Source of the DNA: Ectocarpus siliculosus
Lineage: Eukaryota; Sar; Phaeophyceae; Ectocarpales; Ectocarpaceae
Assembly (NCBI GenBank): GCA_000310025.1
Contig: FN649728.1
Coordinates: forward strand, 1,004,309-1,068,308
DNA length: 64,000 nt
Reading direction: 5' to 3'
In this document: positions 11,960 through 26,296 of the stretch, piece by piece
How the letters are laid out: every line of letters begins with the position of its first letter
How positions within the stretch are numbered: position 1 is the first letter of the stretch
Translations under genes and position numbers: made by a program
The notes under the pieces: model-generated
What the model saw: the letters and a program-made list of their open reading frames with translations, nothing else
Told to the model about the DNA's origin: nothing
Databases searched by the model: none

Positions 11960-12880
11960 TCCAATGGTTCCCTCGATGACGGTACACTCCGACGCTTTCT
12001 TGTACTGCCTGGTCAGCATGCGATAGTATGACCATTGTCTCAATCAAGAAACCCACAACGGGGTGACGGACGAAGCCATGTCTCAAAGTAGGCAAAATGC
12101 ACAGTAGCGAAGGACACGTAAAATTGACGCCATACCAACAATGACACAAGGTACTGTAGCGATGGGGAGAACCCGGGGAGAAATAGATGGAGTCACCTGT
12201 GGCCCCCTTAGGCAGCACCGGACCACTCTCCTAGTTGGCTCACGATTCGGCCAATAGTTCATGAGGGTCCCCAGAATGCAAGTGATACCAAGAGCGTCAA
12301 TACCCGCCACCCTGACTCTCAAGAGAGGATACTATGAAGCCAGAGAAAATGTGCGGAGACTCTTGATTTGTAATGTTCGATCTGTGTAAACACTACAGAC
12401 TGTGGGCAACATGGCAAACACCACAAGCCGCGCACGTGTCTTATCGCGCTACCAAAGATCATCCGCGTGTGCAAGCTGCAAATAACAATCGATTAATGCG
12501 AAATGATGTAGACGACAAAGAAGTGGGAAACGCAAGTCACCACTGTAGCGATAAGAAACTGTGAATATAGACCCTTGCCTTCTCGAAAACTCCCTTTTAT
12601 GCACATCCGCTCCAGGTCCACGCGGACGACGCACCAAACCACAAGAGATAAAATCCTCTCAAAGTCAAGCGGCGAACGCTTGAATCAAACGGACCGATTG
12701 ATGTTTCAATCATACCCGGACATACAGGCCGTACAACCGATCATTGCTCTATCGTTCGTGGACGTGCCCTGCTCGCTGACGAATGTTTCGCCCTCGCCTC
12801 ACCGACCGTCGTTCGCCCAAGAACCCATAATACATGCGGAACCCTGCCCGCGACCAACGTCTGACAGGTGGGCGTGTGCG
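11960..12880. repeat. Diverged segmental duplication, copy 1
   Basis: Several blocks align collinearly with 15130-15950: GGTTCCCTCGATGACGGTAC near 11966; a block encoding FDLCKHYRLWATW near 12375; GCTTGAATCAAACGGACCGA near 12680; and a block near 12765. Identity is roughly 70-80 percent by eye with indels. In this copy the protein-like block is interrupted by stops. Confidence 0.55.
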
Positions 12881-15129
12881 TGCCAATCGCTTGACCAGTG
12901 AAGGAACCGATCATCTCTGCTGTAGGCTAGTAGAGGCGGGCTGCGGAAGAGACTCACCTTCAAAGGGATTGTGTGTATGATATCAAGCGCTGATGTACTG
13001 TAGTCCTCAGATCGTGTACCCCTTGGCAGAGAGAGAACGGGGGTGACGCGTTGTCTTGGCGTGTCTATGTAGGTGATGAATTGGGGAATTCGGAGCGCCA
13101 CTGATCAGGGGTATACTAAACCGCGCAGAGGCAGAGTTGTCGGCCCATTAAGTTTGTTTACAGTGAGTGGCCAGTGGTGGGGCAAATTCATGAGGTGGTG
13201 GAGAGACGGAGAGCCCCCTGGGGTCCAATACGCTGGGGTAAAAATACAGCGCGACCAGGTCCCTTTACCGCAGAAGAGTGGATACCATATTGTGGGCCAA
13301 TCTACTGTACATACATATAAGCAGAAGGAAGGGTAAATGACTATTGAACATACGTAAATCATTTCAGGAGGGCCGGAGAGATGCTATCATAAGCAGCACC
13401 ATCAACCCGATTCCGGCCACCAGCCTGTTTATGCAGTGCTTCGTCTGGTGCTGCTTTCGACTGCTCCGATTTTGTCACTGTTCACTCCTCCTGCGAGCGA
13501 GATGCTTTTTCGTCCTCCCAACCGAGCTCGCCCTAGCATGTACTTGTGTCTATATTCCTGCCCTGGCCCCAACATCAACACTCACGACCCAAACTCCTTC
13601 CATCCCACGGCGTTGGGTGCCTCCTCTTCCCGGGTAGAGTTGGCGTGGGGGAGCAAAATACCAGCAGTGTAGGCAGCGTTCATTAGCTGGTATGAACGAC
13701 TGCGTGTCGAAGTGAATTTTCACCCACTATCTCAGAAAGGGGGCGCGGGGGGCATTGTGCCGGCAAGTACAACGTGTAGCCTGACTGAGCAGTGAACATG
13801 CAGTGTCATATCGTAGATAGGACTACATAGTTTGCGCGAACCCACCTGCGCTGAGTTTCAACGGCCACAAGCCATCGTTCGGCCCAAACCGACGCAGATG
13901 GTTTGCCGAGATAAATGTATTGTCCAAAGAATGAGGTCACGTGCTGCTCCCTCTTGATGAATAAAGTGATCCCCCAACGGTATAGTGTTACAAGTGCAAG
14001 GCTTGAATGAGATTCAGCCCCCTGTTGCCCTGCTTCGTACATACAAGCATACAAGGACCCACCATCAGTGGAAATATCAATATAACAGTACACGACCGGT
14101 CCTTCCTTTGACAAACGCACCATATGGTCCAGCGGTGACACGAAAATTTTTTCCATGTCAAAAAGACAAGGAATGAACGACACGTGGGAGCCCGCATCCT
14201 CCCGTGGCGCTCACAGGAGACCCGGCACTCCGTAACTGTTAACAGCAGCGGCCGAAAAAAAAATCGATTACGTCACGCGATTGGTCCCCGCTGGAGCTGG
14301 GAAGAGGGTATGAGATGCACGGGCGGGCAGCCTGCAGTACGCCAGCCCGCCCCGATATCCCGGCTTCCAATTGGGGAAAATAACCCCGCTCGCACCACAT
14401 GGATGAAACCGCCGTGTTGGGCATACCTTGTGTACAGTCTACAGTGGTACCTGACATGCACGAGAAGCTGAAAAGGTGGGAAGATCTCGTGGGCGCGCCG
14501 GGGCATGCTTTCTTTCTAGCCTCAGCTAGTGAAGGTTTTTGCGGGACTTCCCGCTCCGCTATCGGAGTGGTGGTTAGATGCGGCAGAATCCCCGTCTGTT
14601 CGGTCTTCGAGAAAGCTCCACACGCATACCACATACAGCGTGAGCATATCGGATAGCATCGGGGTTTTCTAGACCATGAATCGATGAATAGTGTATGTCC
14701 CGGAAGCCATCATCTGAGAGATGTCGGTTTTTGTGCTCGTCCACAGTGGTGTTCGGGGGGCTCCCTACCAGTGGACGTCGCTACAATGAAGCTGAATTCA
14801 GCGCCAGTGGGCTCAAGTCCAGTCTGGTGCGTTCGTCAAAGTGATTTAGCTGTTAGGAAGGCATATCTACTGGACCACGAGAGGCGACACGCCTAATCTA
14901 TGGAAGCGCGTGGAGGACTGAGTTCTGAGGCAAGGACCATGTTGAAATGAATAATGTTCCGTTGAACGAAAACTAGATCGTTAGATGGTCAAACGAACGG
15001 TTGGATAGGGAATACGAAGCGCTCATATGCGTTGGATGTCGAGGTGGCGAAAATGGTTCCGAACAGGTAAACAACGATTTGTCCCGAAGGGAGAGGTTGG
15101 TCTCTACGCTATGAAGAGCCACAATTATG

Positions 15130-15950
15130 GTTCTGGTGGTTCACTCGATGACGGTAGACTCGAACGCTTCCTTTCGTGTTGTGCCTGCTTGTCCGGTGGC
15201 GAGAAAATGGTCATGGTTCAACCAAGCTCGCAACGGTGAACGACACGTGCACACAACCGACATCTGAAACACACTGCGGTGGGGAGAATCCACAGCGAAA
15301 CATGCGGAACCGCGCGGCCGTCTCAGGGAGCAGTAGTCAACACTCCTCGTGCGTTCATGTATGCAGCCAGCAAGCCTTCTGTACCCCCACCCGAACGTTC
15401 GGAGAGGGTACGTTGGATCACGAAAGCTCTGTGAAGACTTCGATCTGTGCCAATACAACCGCGGGCTACACAACAAACGCGACATCGTGCAGGCTCTTCA
15501 TCAGGTTGCCAAGGACTACCCCACGTGTGCAAAATGCGGCCAAAGAGGCATTTGCTGCACGCGCACATCAAGGTAAGAGACTCACAAAAAAATGAGGAAA
15601 CAGACTCAAGTCGGGCTAGAAGCTGATCAAACTAGGCCGTTTCTTGTTCGAACGCGCCTGAAAATGCACATAGCTCGCGGTCCCAGCGGACGCCCCAACA
15701 AGATGAGAGACAGCAAGCATCTCGAAGACACGGAAAGCGTTTGAATCAAACGAATAGATCGATGTTCCAGACAGACCCGGCCGTTTAGGACGTAGAGCCG
15801 ACAACCATGGTGTTTACAACCATGGTGTTCCTCGTTCTTGAACGCGTCCTGCTCGCCGACAAATGACCCCACCAGTTCACCGCGCTCGCACGAGAGCCCT
15901 TATATACGGAAACCTAGGCTCGGCCAACGTAGACCGGACGGTGTGGGGGT
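15130..15950 (+). repeat. Diverged segmental duplication, copy 2, with possible exon
   Basis: Homologous to 11960-12880 at an offset of about 3.1 kb. Here one frame stays open from 15349 to about 15573 and reads RKLCEDFDLCQYNRGLHNKR, then a cysteine cluster (TCAKCGQRGICC), and it runs into AAG|GTAAGAG, a good splice donor. It may be an exon of an unidentified gene or of an old element. I do not recognise the family. Confidence 0.45.
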
Positions 15951-17643
15951 GTGGGGATTGTGTTTCATGTCATGTTCTGGTGGTGGACAACCCCAGTCGG
16001 TTGACCAGATCAAACCAACGGTAGGGTTGACAAGACTGATCGGCAACAGTTGCGTCAACACCGCCAACCATTCGCAACAAAACTCTCGAAGTGACACTTC
16101 TACTATAGCCGAGTATCGCCCTCTACATCTAATTGGAGAAATCGTACCAGCTTGAGCAAAACCCCGTCGATTATCACTTCGTCATATATCAGTTTCGGCT
16201 TTGTAACGCGAGAGAGGGGTGTTTGAATTTGTGCGATTTGAGGACAATCGTCCTGCAGAGCTCTTTGGTGAACAAGCGCAGAACCATGTGTTCAGCTGCT
16301 GACAGCCACAGCATGCCACAAGCAACCCATTGCATGCCTTGACAGCAGCAGCAGACAACCAGATATGATTCCAGGTGTTTTCGTGGTATGTTTGTCATTG
16401 CATGCAGCATCCCAAAATTTGAACAAATCGCCGCATCTTCTGGATACTTTGACGCACCGTCACCGCTCTCCACGCGTGAATGTCCAATCAACAAACGGAT
16501 TGAGCGCGAACCTAGCTGGTTCGCCGGGCGTTCTCTTATGCCAAAAACAGTCGTGGTTTCGGATTGGGCGCAGTTAAACTATTCGATCTACGGCCTAAAC
16601 CGTTACAAAATACACCGTTTCGGTCAGGGTTTTTGTCTCCCCCCCCATGGAAAGCTGCTTTGTGCAGATCCCTCACTATTATCAAAATTGTTCGTTTCGT
16701 TTGCGAAACGCCATTTGTTTTTCAACGCTTTTTTTCTGTGAGGAATCTGGCGAAGTCTTAAGCAACCGGTGAACAGAACCTCGAACACCAAACAAACAAC
16801 AAGTGCGGACTATGTACACCGACCCCACATCTCACAGCACAAGCAACACCCGCGCACCTCGAAAGTTGCGAATGGGGATAGAAGGCACCGGCGTTATCGT
16901 CCTCGGTCCCAACAGCGGCATCACTACCAGGACTTGCTTCAGCGGCGCCGGCGGCGAAGGTGGCAGACGCTCTGCCGCCACCTACACCCTCCACGCAGCA
17001 GCAGCACAGCGGCCGCAGGGACCCTGATTCCGCGTACAATAGCCCTCCCCCTCCCGCCCGTTGATTTGCGGTGATCAAGGTGTTGGCAAATGCTCTTCCG
17101 CTTGTTGCCTGGAGGTTTGCAGGAGAGAGAGAGAAGTGTGAGTGATACGTCGAGCTTCCGGCAAACAACACTCCTCTGGCTTCCCGGTGACAAGCTACAC
17201 AACCCAACTCGTTAGTGACTGGCGTGATCGTAGGGTACGCACAAATGTTGGCGCGGTGAAGCAATGGAATAAGAAGAGAAAATCACACGTCCTCCCTTGA
17301 ACGACTCGGAGAGTCGGCGAATGAGTGTGTTCGGGAACACCCATTGACACACAACCTGATCTGGAAACTGATACCGTCAACACACTTCCTGTACTTCGGA
17401 GACTTGGGAGACGAAGGGACAACGAGAATGTCCGAAGGAAACTCCAACGTGCGTTTGCTGCTCTTCGCTTTTCGGCTACAATGCGGCAAAAAAATAAGAC
17501 AACTCCACGGCTTATGCTGCAGCGGCTAAAACGAAAGACCGAGGTCAGTGTGATTGGTATTTGTGTACCCGTCTTCCACCGCATACCACTACTCAGTAAC
17601 TCCATAACTCAAAACGAACGCGAATTCGTTCACAAGGCCGTAC

Positions 17644-20600
17644 CTACGCAACCCGGCACCCACACCTCGGGTACGAAAAGCTAATCGAACCATCCAAAAG
17701 TCGACCCCAAAAGCAAATCGAACCATCGAAACAAGTCGACCCCACAGCGAACGTATTTGCTCCGGAATCTATCAGTACTGGACATAAGCAAGTCACAGCG
17801 TTTACAACGCTCCCCCCGAACACATAACGCACCAGTTGCTGTGCATCAGCCGCTTGAGCTCTCGAAAGAAGATCTACGCGGTTTCCTCCGCCGCCAGCAT
17901 CGGCGTGCCTCCCGCAGAGGTTGCAGTGACTGCTGCTGCTGCGAGCTTCATCCATGGGAGAGGATGATGAAGAGCCGTCCCCGGGGGTGCGGCGACCGGC
18001 GACGCCTCGCAAGGAGACGCTGTTCCACGCTCCGGTGACGAGGAGAAAGGCGCGCAGGGAGGAGTTCACGACGAGGCGGCGTTTCGCCCGGGTGACAGCA
18101 ACGTAAAGGATATTCACCTGTAACATTCATACCACGTCAGGAGGCCGTTATGAAAAGAGGGTGGATGTAACACCAATTGACCAAATTTTTCCCGAAGACG
18201 ACATGTTGTCTATAGTTTCGATGCGGGCGGCCCTGGGTACCGATCGTGGTATTGGGCACGTTCGCCCATCCACCGGCGTCTACCTCTCTCGATGTGGATC
18301 GCCTTGCCTTCACGAAACCAACGGAATAACGCGCATGAATGTGTTCTACATAGTGCGCATCTGCCCACGACATATGCATAGCCTTGTCCTCCATCATCGA
18401 TAAAGACAAGGAGAAAACGCTCTACCGATCGCTGAGTGCCGCAAATGCACGAGTGATCGCACACCAACTAGATCGCCAATTTGCTCCACAAGCGACCCCG
18501 ACCGATGCGCGCATGGAAAGCCGTCAAGAGATTTCCAAGGCTACGCTTTTCGGATCTGGCAATGGCGGCCCGTGAACGTCGATCCAAGGAGCGTACGACC
18601 ATTTCCGCTACTAAACGGCAACCCAACAACTCGACTAGCTCGTGCGTACCTCTTCCTTCTCCGCCTCCGAGTCCCACACCGGCTGCGGACAAGGCCCGGT
18701 AGTCCAGCGGATATCATCCACCTCGATGAAGTCGTCCGCCAAGACCACCGTATCGAATTCCAAGCCCTGCCGTCACGACATAATCGAAATCATCATTGCC
18801 GCGGAGGGGTCGGGAATGGAAGAGACGTTCGAAAAAATAATTATTGGCGTGTATCGCCACGTCCATAAACGCTGAATGGATTCGTGTTGTCGCCCGTGTA
18901 CAATCTGGTGCTATACTGGGAATCACCAAGGAAATAGACCGCACGCGTGCCGTTGAGGTATCTCATAAATAGCAAGCAGAGCGGCCGACCCATCAACGCT
19001 TTCTTCGCCTGAAGGGTACCAAAGCCGAAAGAAAGACCCTTCTACTACCAACCACAACCACCCCTTCTTCTACATGCTTGTGGCGCCTAATCTGTCCTCT
19101 TTGCCGCCTTTACTCCCAGCCTCCAAACAGACCAACGCCGCCACCCCTTGAACAATGGAAACGAAAAACCACGCAAGAAGTTAATCCATGGGCTCGGCAA
19201 ACCTACAAATGGGCTTTTCGAGGACTTCGCATCGAGCCACTCCAACGAAATTCCACAGGCAGCATGTGAACAATGAGAAAATAAACCACCTTGGCCTTGT
19301 GGACGGTGCTCAACAGAGTATCAGCCTCGCGGGGATGAACCTGCTTGCGCTGGATCTCTCGAAGCTCTGACAGCAACGCTTGAGGATCTTTTCCGTCCAG
19401 CATCCGCAGCTGCGAAAGAAAATATCCGGACAGAAATCGAGATCAACAATGTGAAAAAAGGAAACCAACGTAAACCTGAAGATTAGACATTCCCAACCTC
19501 AACGGGTCATACAGCTGGCGTGTGTTGACTCGAAGAGCACAGCGAACCTCAAAACCCCAAATGATTTACTCCAAATCTGTATTTTGCCTTATGAGAGTGC
19601 TTCGTCAATGCGGAGAAGAGATATACCGTAGGTTACCAGAGACGCAATACCACCCTGGACGGATCGCTAAAGCTCGATTTCTCCATGGCAAAGAGGATGG
19701 CAACATCGTTTGACGCGTCTTCGGAAAGCCCTCGACGACACGGTTCCAAAAATTCCATTTTCCGCACCAACAGTGCTATTGATGCAGGGAAAAAGAGCTT
19801 TGGAAATTGGTACAGGGGGCGTACTCTTATGCTTTGCATGCCTTAGCGGTTAGACCATTGACCACGCGTCCTCGAGAGGACGGAGCATTTTGGTACAGGG
19901 GATGCGGTATTTACGCATCCTGTCGTAAAGGTCGTTGGCTTAGGTGAAGTACTTGCTCAGTAGAGCTCCGTTCAGCAGACAAGTCTTGTTCCTAGTAGGC
20001 CAAAGCGAACAAAGCACGCCCGTATCATCTCTCGTCATATGCATACCTGTCCTCCTCCAACATCCACAGCAACAACGCTTTCCTCCGCACAGCATTCAAC
20101 GATGACCCATCAGTCCTTGGTATCTGTTTCTGGCGAAACGAGATCGATTGCTACGCATGAAGCCGCGTGGTACCCGCTCCTCACCCGGTTGGCCCACTGC
20201 CGGTCTCCAGACTCTTGAATAAAGCGAACGAGCTTCTTGATGGTCTTGAGCTTCTTGAGCAGGGCGTGCTTCACCTCCGACGACCTTCCCATGGCCATAA
20301 GGCACATGTCTTCGATCGCCTGGCGTTCGTGTCGCAGGATGCGGTACGAATAACGAGAGCTCGCTCGGCTGTCGTTGGCCGCAATAAACCCGTTTCTCAA
20401 ACGTTGCGGAGGAACCTTGTGCCCGCCAAGCTAATCACACACCTCAAAAAGGTACGAGTTCCACCGCCCACGGTGAGACGGTTTCCAGAGCACTCCCATC
20501 GGCGACGATGGTGTGCTGTGAATGGTCGAACTTTAAGCGTCGTTGGCCACGACGGACACATCCTCCGTGGTCGGTCTGGAGACCGTCAAGCTGCAACCAC

Positions 20601-23426
20601 CCGCAACTGCTGTTGCGTTTGTTGCTGTCGTTGCTGTCGGAACAAAAGAGTGTTGTGGTCTCGGGAATTCGCCGCCTCCGCATTAATCGAATCAACTCAT
20701 CTCCGCTACACAGAAATGTTCCCAGTTCCGCGCGGGTCGCAGCGTGTAGTGAGATTGGCTTTCTGAGACCCAGTCGGTAAACAGGGGAGGGCTACGCGAA
20801 TAACAATGGCACGGACAAAAAAAAAACGCCTTGCCCGACAATAGAGACCCAAGCTCGGTAGAGCTTGGGAACTGGCTCGAACGCGTTAGGAGTGACGGTA
20901 ACGCAAGGAATGACGAACAACCTCAGACTGGCCGCCAACGGCCATGAAACGTCTGTTGTCGTTTGGGGTATAGACGTTGTTGTTCTGTTGCTTTCGTTTT
21001 CGTTTGTTGTCGTTCTTGTTGGAACCGCTAACGAAGTCACCGGTAATGGTGAAATGGTGATGGTACAAAATAGCGACAGCTTGCCCCGCCCTACTCACCT
21101 CCAGGCTGTAGGCCTGCGCACCGCCCACCCAGGCAACCTTTTCACCTCGGGACCTGGCCCACATCGCGGCGTGCACAAGGGTAGACACCGTTCTGGAGCA
21201 CAGGCAGACGACACATCGAGAAACAAACAACAACGAGTTAGCCCAAAAACAACGAAACCATGTCTCGAGGCCGGATTCGACGACCGCCAGTGCGAGGGGC
21301 GACGCAAAAACGAGTGGAAATAAGAGAGGACATACTGCCTCGTAGCGAGACAAACCTTGCGAGGAACGCGATCGGCCGCTTCACTGTGCGCTCCTGGTCC
21401 TGCCACACTTCCAGCCCCGTCCCACCTGAAAGCACTACCTGTTGGGCAGACGCGGAGTTCACACACGGGACACACCAAAATTGAGCGCCAACGAAGCACA
21501 AAAAAAAACACTCGTGTTATAGACAGGAACAGGCTGCGCCATGCGAGTCGCGGACGAGTGAATCGTTGGAAGACAGAGACGAAATGTTGCGTGAACGAAC
21601 GAGGCACTCAATGTTCGATGCATGAACGGACAATCCGAAAGAGAAGAATGATGCGAAATTTCGTCACCACGAACGACGAACCTACTACTGTGCGTCCAGC
21701 CAGTCTTGAAATGGCACCGATCACATCACATCATGTATAGAACCCCTACCAACGTCTTCACAAACACAACAAGACTCGAGCAAATTCAGCCCCAGTTCTG
21801 GGCATGCTGAAAGCAGACAACCATTGAGCGAGCACCTATCGCACCAGGCACACCCAAAAATATCAATCGCAAAAGAGGTGTGCACGACAAGAACGAAACA
21901 AGCAAGTATTTCTTTCCCGAGTTCTTGGTGTCAAACGCAACATTCTCCGAAGGGAATCCCCCAGAACAAACTCGCAAGGCGCACACAGAGCCAAAAGGGA
22001 GCAGACTTCAACGACGCCTACAACCAATAGAGAAACCAACGAACGACGCAAGGGTTGAAACAGCGAAGGAGGGTTAGAAGCGTAAGAGTCGGCCATGAAT
22101 TCCACGAAATCTCTCAACAATGTGCCCAGAGCATGTGTACGTGCATGGAGGAGGTGAGGATTTCGATGGTGTACGCAAAATATTGAAATCACCTTGCCCT
22201 GCTTCCCGGCGCAGCCAAGCAAGGGCCTCGTTTCCCTCTTCAGGGGGCCCACGAGACTGTTGGCCACGTGAGCGATCGACTGGTCAAACCGGAACACCTG
22301 TCCACAGCGAGCGAAACAAGCAAGCGTGCAAGAGGTTCTAGTCCAGCACAACGTACATCGGTTGTTCAACCTGCCTGGGCGTGTGGTGAAATCGTGATAC
22401 ATACTTTCCTGTGTCATGCACGCAACAACAGAGCAGTGTTCGAAACCGATCTACTTAAGGGATATACAACGCCATCTTGCGTTTATCAGTGCCAACGTAA
22501 CGAGTTAACGAGTTAATGTCCACGTGCCACGTCAATCCTCCAACCTCCGCCTGAGGGAGCCATGAATGGCCGTATGTCCCATCGAAAACATGATGCACCC
22601 TGTCAATCTTCGAGCACACAGGAAGCACGACACGCACGATGAGACTTGAACATATGAATCGCGAACCAACTCCTGCTCCTCTTTTCGATTCATCACGTTT
22701 CGCGAGAGCTCCAGCACTTGATACGCCAAATCGAAGCATTAACACAAGTCATTCACCTGAGTGAGGTGTTGAATCTTCCCTCCTTCCACTCGCTTTAGGT
22801 GGTCCTCTGCTCCGATGAAACCGTAGATAGCCTTCATAACAGAAGGGGGAGGTGAGACGAAAAGGGAAGGCATCGAAAAGTAATCAATCGTTGTTGGTCG
22901 GGTTATCTCAATGCCCACACCTCACGAGACGTGACGTCCGAAATGCATGGTACGGGATAGGTCAGGCTGTTCGGTGACGAAAATAACGGTGAAATTCGAC
23001 TTCTGATGGAAACGCAGCAGAATGAAAGGCGGGGATTGCAGGCCGCCGTTCATCATGAAAACTGCATTTTTCTGCGAGTACTCTTCAAGGGAAACTCTGC
23101 ACGCGGGTCCCTAGCCGTCCACAAAGCCGAAGACGCTCCAAGAAGCCGACAGGCGGAACGGGTACCAAGCGGTTACCAGAAGGTCTAAGAAGTCCTGTTG
23201 CGTTTGAGAATCCGGCTTTTCGGTGCAACAAACCCGTTGGCACACTCACATGAGTTTGGTGCAGATGAACATCAAAAACTAGTGCACACGAAAACAACAA
23301 ACGAAGCACAGTGTCAAGCCCGGACACGACCCTTGCCAGTCAGGTGCGGAGCAACAGATACAGGCCAGCCAGTTGCACCAAGAGAGAGCAACAACCAACA
23401 CCAATACCTACGGCAAGCGCCAACAA

Positions 23427-23496
<70 letters not shown>

Positions 23497-26260
23497 GCTC
23501 TCGTTCTCTCTCTCGTCCTTGTACCTGATGGCTGTCCCCCACCAGAATCCTGGCGCAGCGCGTCTCTCTCAGCACGATGCTCGCGATGCAGGGGTTCGAG
23601 TCCTGCGCCTCGTCCAGCATGATGACGTCATACGTCCGGCCCAGGCAGGGCCGCGACAGCTGGAACAGCTTCAGGTAGCCCGCGTGGGTCATCCCGAGCG
23701 ACGCTGCTGCCGCTCCTTCTCCGTCGCCCCCACCCCACCCAGCCCCCCCTGGGGGTCCCGTGGATTGCATCTCTGTCCAAGCCATCGCCGCCCACTCCAG
23801 CACGGTGGCGTCCTCCACAGGAGAGGGGGCTCGCCGACGACGTTTCCTTGAGGGCCCGGGGGGGGGGGGCTGCGTCGAAGCTCCTCCCTGGGCGCAAGCA
23901 GCAACCGTCGGCGACGACGAAGACGGTGCTGCTGCTGCTGGTTGGGGCGACTGGCGGGAGAGGTCACTTTCATCAACATCATCGTCACTATCATCGTCGC
24001 TTCCGCTGTCCTCCGCATCGCTTTCGTCGGCACTGCCGGGTTCATGGTCAAGCTGCTCTTGTCGCTGTTGTTGACGTCGTGGCTGCTGTTGCTGCTGCTG
24101 CTGCTGCTGGAAAAGCACCTCAGGCGGCGGGGCGATGACATGGGACGCTGACAGGGCGGGGGAGTCCGATGAAAAGAAGGCATTCAGGGTGGCCAGGACC
24201 CGCGCCGCGGTGGCGAGGTTGATCTTCTTCTGCGAGGTACCGGAAAATAAGACACCGTACACAGATGAGGACAAAGAGCCTGGGGATAAGAAGGTCGCAA
24301 GCATTGCCGCCATAACCAGTTGTTTCATGGTAAGGCTGCCGGTGTGGCCAAGATCAGAATCGCTGTGGCGAAGTTTAGACAATCTCCTGCAACACCAAAC
24401 CAAGTGACGGAGAAAACAGGATAAGACAATCGTCGTTGGCAGTTCGAACCAATCACTACAGGACACACCGGGCCTTGTACCCGTGGCTGTTTTGGAACGA
24501 ACCTAGTAGCTAGAAAGTGACTGACCACCATAGACCGGGTGCGGCATCGTCTGTCTCGTGCGCTGACTGCGCTAGATTGGCCTAGAACTACCGCAACAGG
24601 GGATCCAAGACCGCGGCAATGCAGCAGCAGCACCAACAACAACAACAGTACAACTATACGTAATTCGGCAGCACCCATGAATCAACGGAAACAGAGCACA
24701 TACGACCTAACACAGAAAAAAAAACACACGAACACATTGTGTAAAACTCTATTGAAAAAAATAAGACGAAAAACAGCCTAGGCGTGACTGTGAACGCTTA
24801 CGTCCTTCCCCAGCCTGTCGTTCAGAAACGCCTGCACGTCCGACTCCCTCAGGTCCGGCTTGAGCTTGGACTGAAACCGCCGGCCCACGAACCGAAACGC
24901 GAGCTGGTGAACGCCCTTGCACGCCACGTGGGGGGGGAAAGTCTTCTCGGCCTCCTCACGAACGCTGACGTTGAACTTGTCGTGACGTTGCGGCGGCGGG
25001 AAGAGATGGCAATACGGAAGGCAACGGGTTTGACGCGGAGTGAGGGACTACCTGCACACAGATGTAGCGTGTGACGGAAAGTGGCAATCCTGTTTGTACT
25101 GTTGTTGTGGCAGCGACAGCAGCAAACTTTTTCACAAGTACGACGAGTATGACGTACATAGCGTATGCCAGGGTTTAAGCAAGCGCGGCGTTGGAATGTA
25201 GTGGAGGCAGCCGCGGCAGCAAGAGTCACAAACAAAAACGGGGCCAGGTGTGGAGGAATGCATGCATATATCCAGCACAGCTCACTGCAGCGATAGGGAG
25301 AGCGTGCTTCGGCGCTTTCGCGAACGGTGTGAGCAGTTTTCCGCCACCTTCCAAAACCGCTGGCGTAGCAACGCCAAGGGCTCGGCGTCATGGTCATTTC
25401 GACAAGGGTGGGAGAATGGAGGTCTCCATACCGCACGCAACCATGCTTCAAAGGGAAACTCAGAACCACGACGAAGTTCGCGAGACCCAATACACCGATA
25501 GAACACCGAGCATATCGTCCTACGATACGCGGACAGAACCGCGCACCAAGACTGTTCACTATTTAGCTGGACACTGGCCTTGCGCACGTCGCACGCTACT
25601 TACCGTGAGGTAAAGAATTTTGAGATGGGGTCGCGCCTGCGCGTACGCCCTGAGGCACGTCGTCTTTCCCGTCCCCGCGAATGCCAAGACCGTTAGAACT
25701 CCCCCCGGCTTCACGTCTGCGAGCACGATGCTTCGCTGCTCCGCCGTGAGGTTCGAGATGAGCCCGCTAGCTCCCCCGCCACCGCCACCGTCACCGCCGC
25801 CGCCACCGCCACCGCCTGGATGTCCAGGCTTTTGAAACCTTTACCAGCACAGGATCAACGAACCGCAACGAAAGAAAAAATAACCAATAATCAGGTGCAA
25901 GTGGTTCAACAGGAAACACGCTCACACGGATCAAACACCGATCAATGTCGGCGGCCAGGTGGGCGAAGGAAAGGCAGGCCCTGGAACCCCACCTCCCGGT
26001 GTGTTCCAGCACTTCGATTCGTTGAAACGACTGCAATAGATGCACAGGACAAGAGGCTTGAAGCGGAAGAAAGTCCCGTCCCTTGCCCTCAACCATGGTT
26101 TGGCTCCTTTCACTCCCAGCCAACGGACACATAGGCGGATCTCTTCGGGTGCAACGGCCCCTCCTCACCTGACATCCCAGTTCTCGAGCACCCTCGCACA
26201 CACCAACAGGTCAGCCTTCAACCTCGTCGACCCGTCTGCTTGTGCCATGAGCCCGTCTCC

Positions 26261-26296
<36 letters not shown>

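Larger units (their letters stand above)
11350..17643. other. Long stretch without an assignable gene
   Basis: Contents seen: an ORF at 11415-11699 with a hydrophobic middle and no recognised family; a diverged segmental duplication (11960-12880 against 15130-15950); an 85-codon ORF at 14399-14656 that I cannot identify; and open frames at 16700-17600. One of these, on the minus strand near 17200 (LGCVACHREARGVL), could be a C-terminal zinc exon of the neighbouring helicase, but that is a guess. No promoter, RNA gene or terminator could be supported. Confidence 0.4.

Noticed and set aside
22532-22740. Minus-strand frame with AYQVLELSRNVMNRKE directly after helicase exon 7, taken at first as the region after helicase motif IV
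   Set aside because: It would need a stop codon to be read through. A clean exon at 22297-22193 (FRFDQSIAHVANSLVG) supplies the motif with correct splice sites and phase.
23580-23615. tRNA B-box-like GGGTTCGAGTCC
   Set aside because: It lies in the helicase DEAQD exon and no cloverleaf or A-box can be formed around it.
23408-23622. Ser-Leu repeat proteins across the CT microsatellite
   Set aside because: Simple-sequence artefact in an intron.
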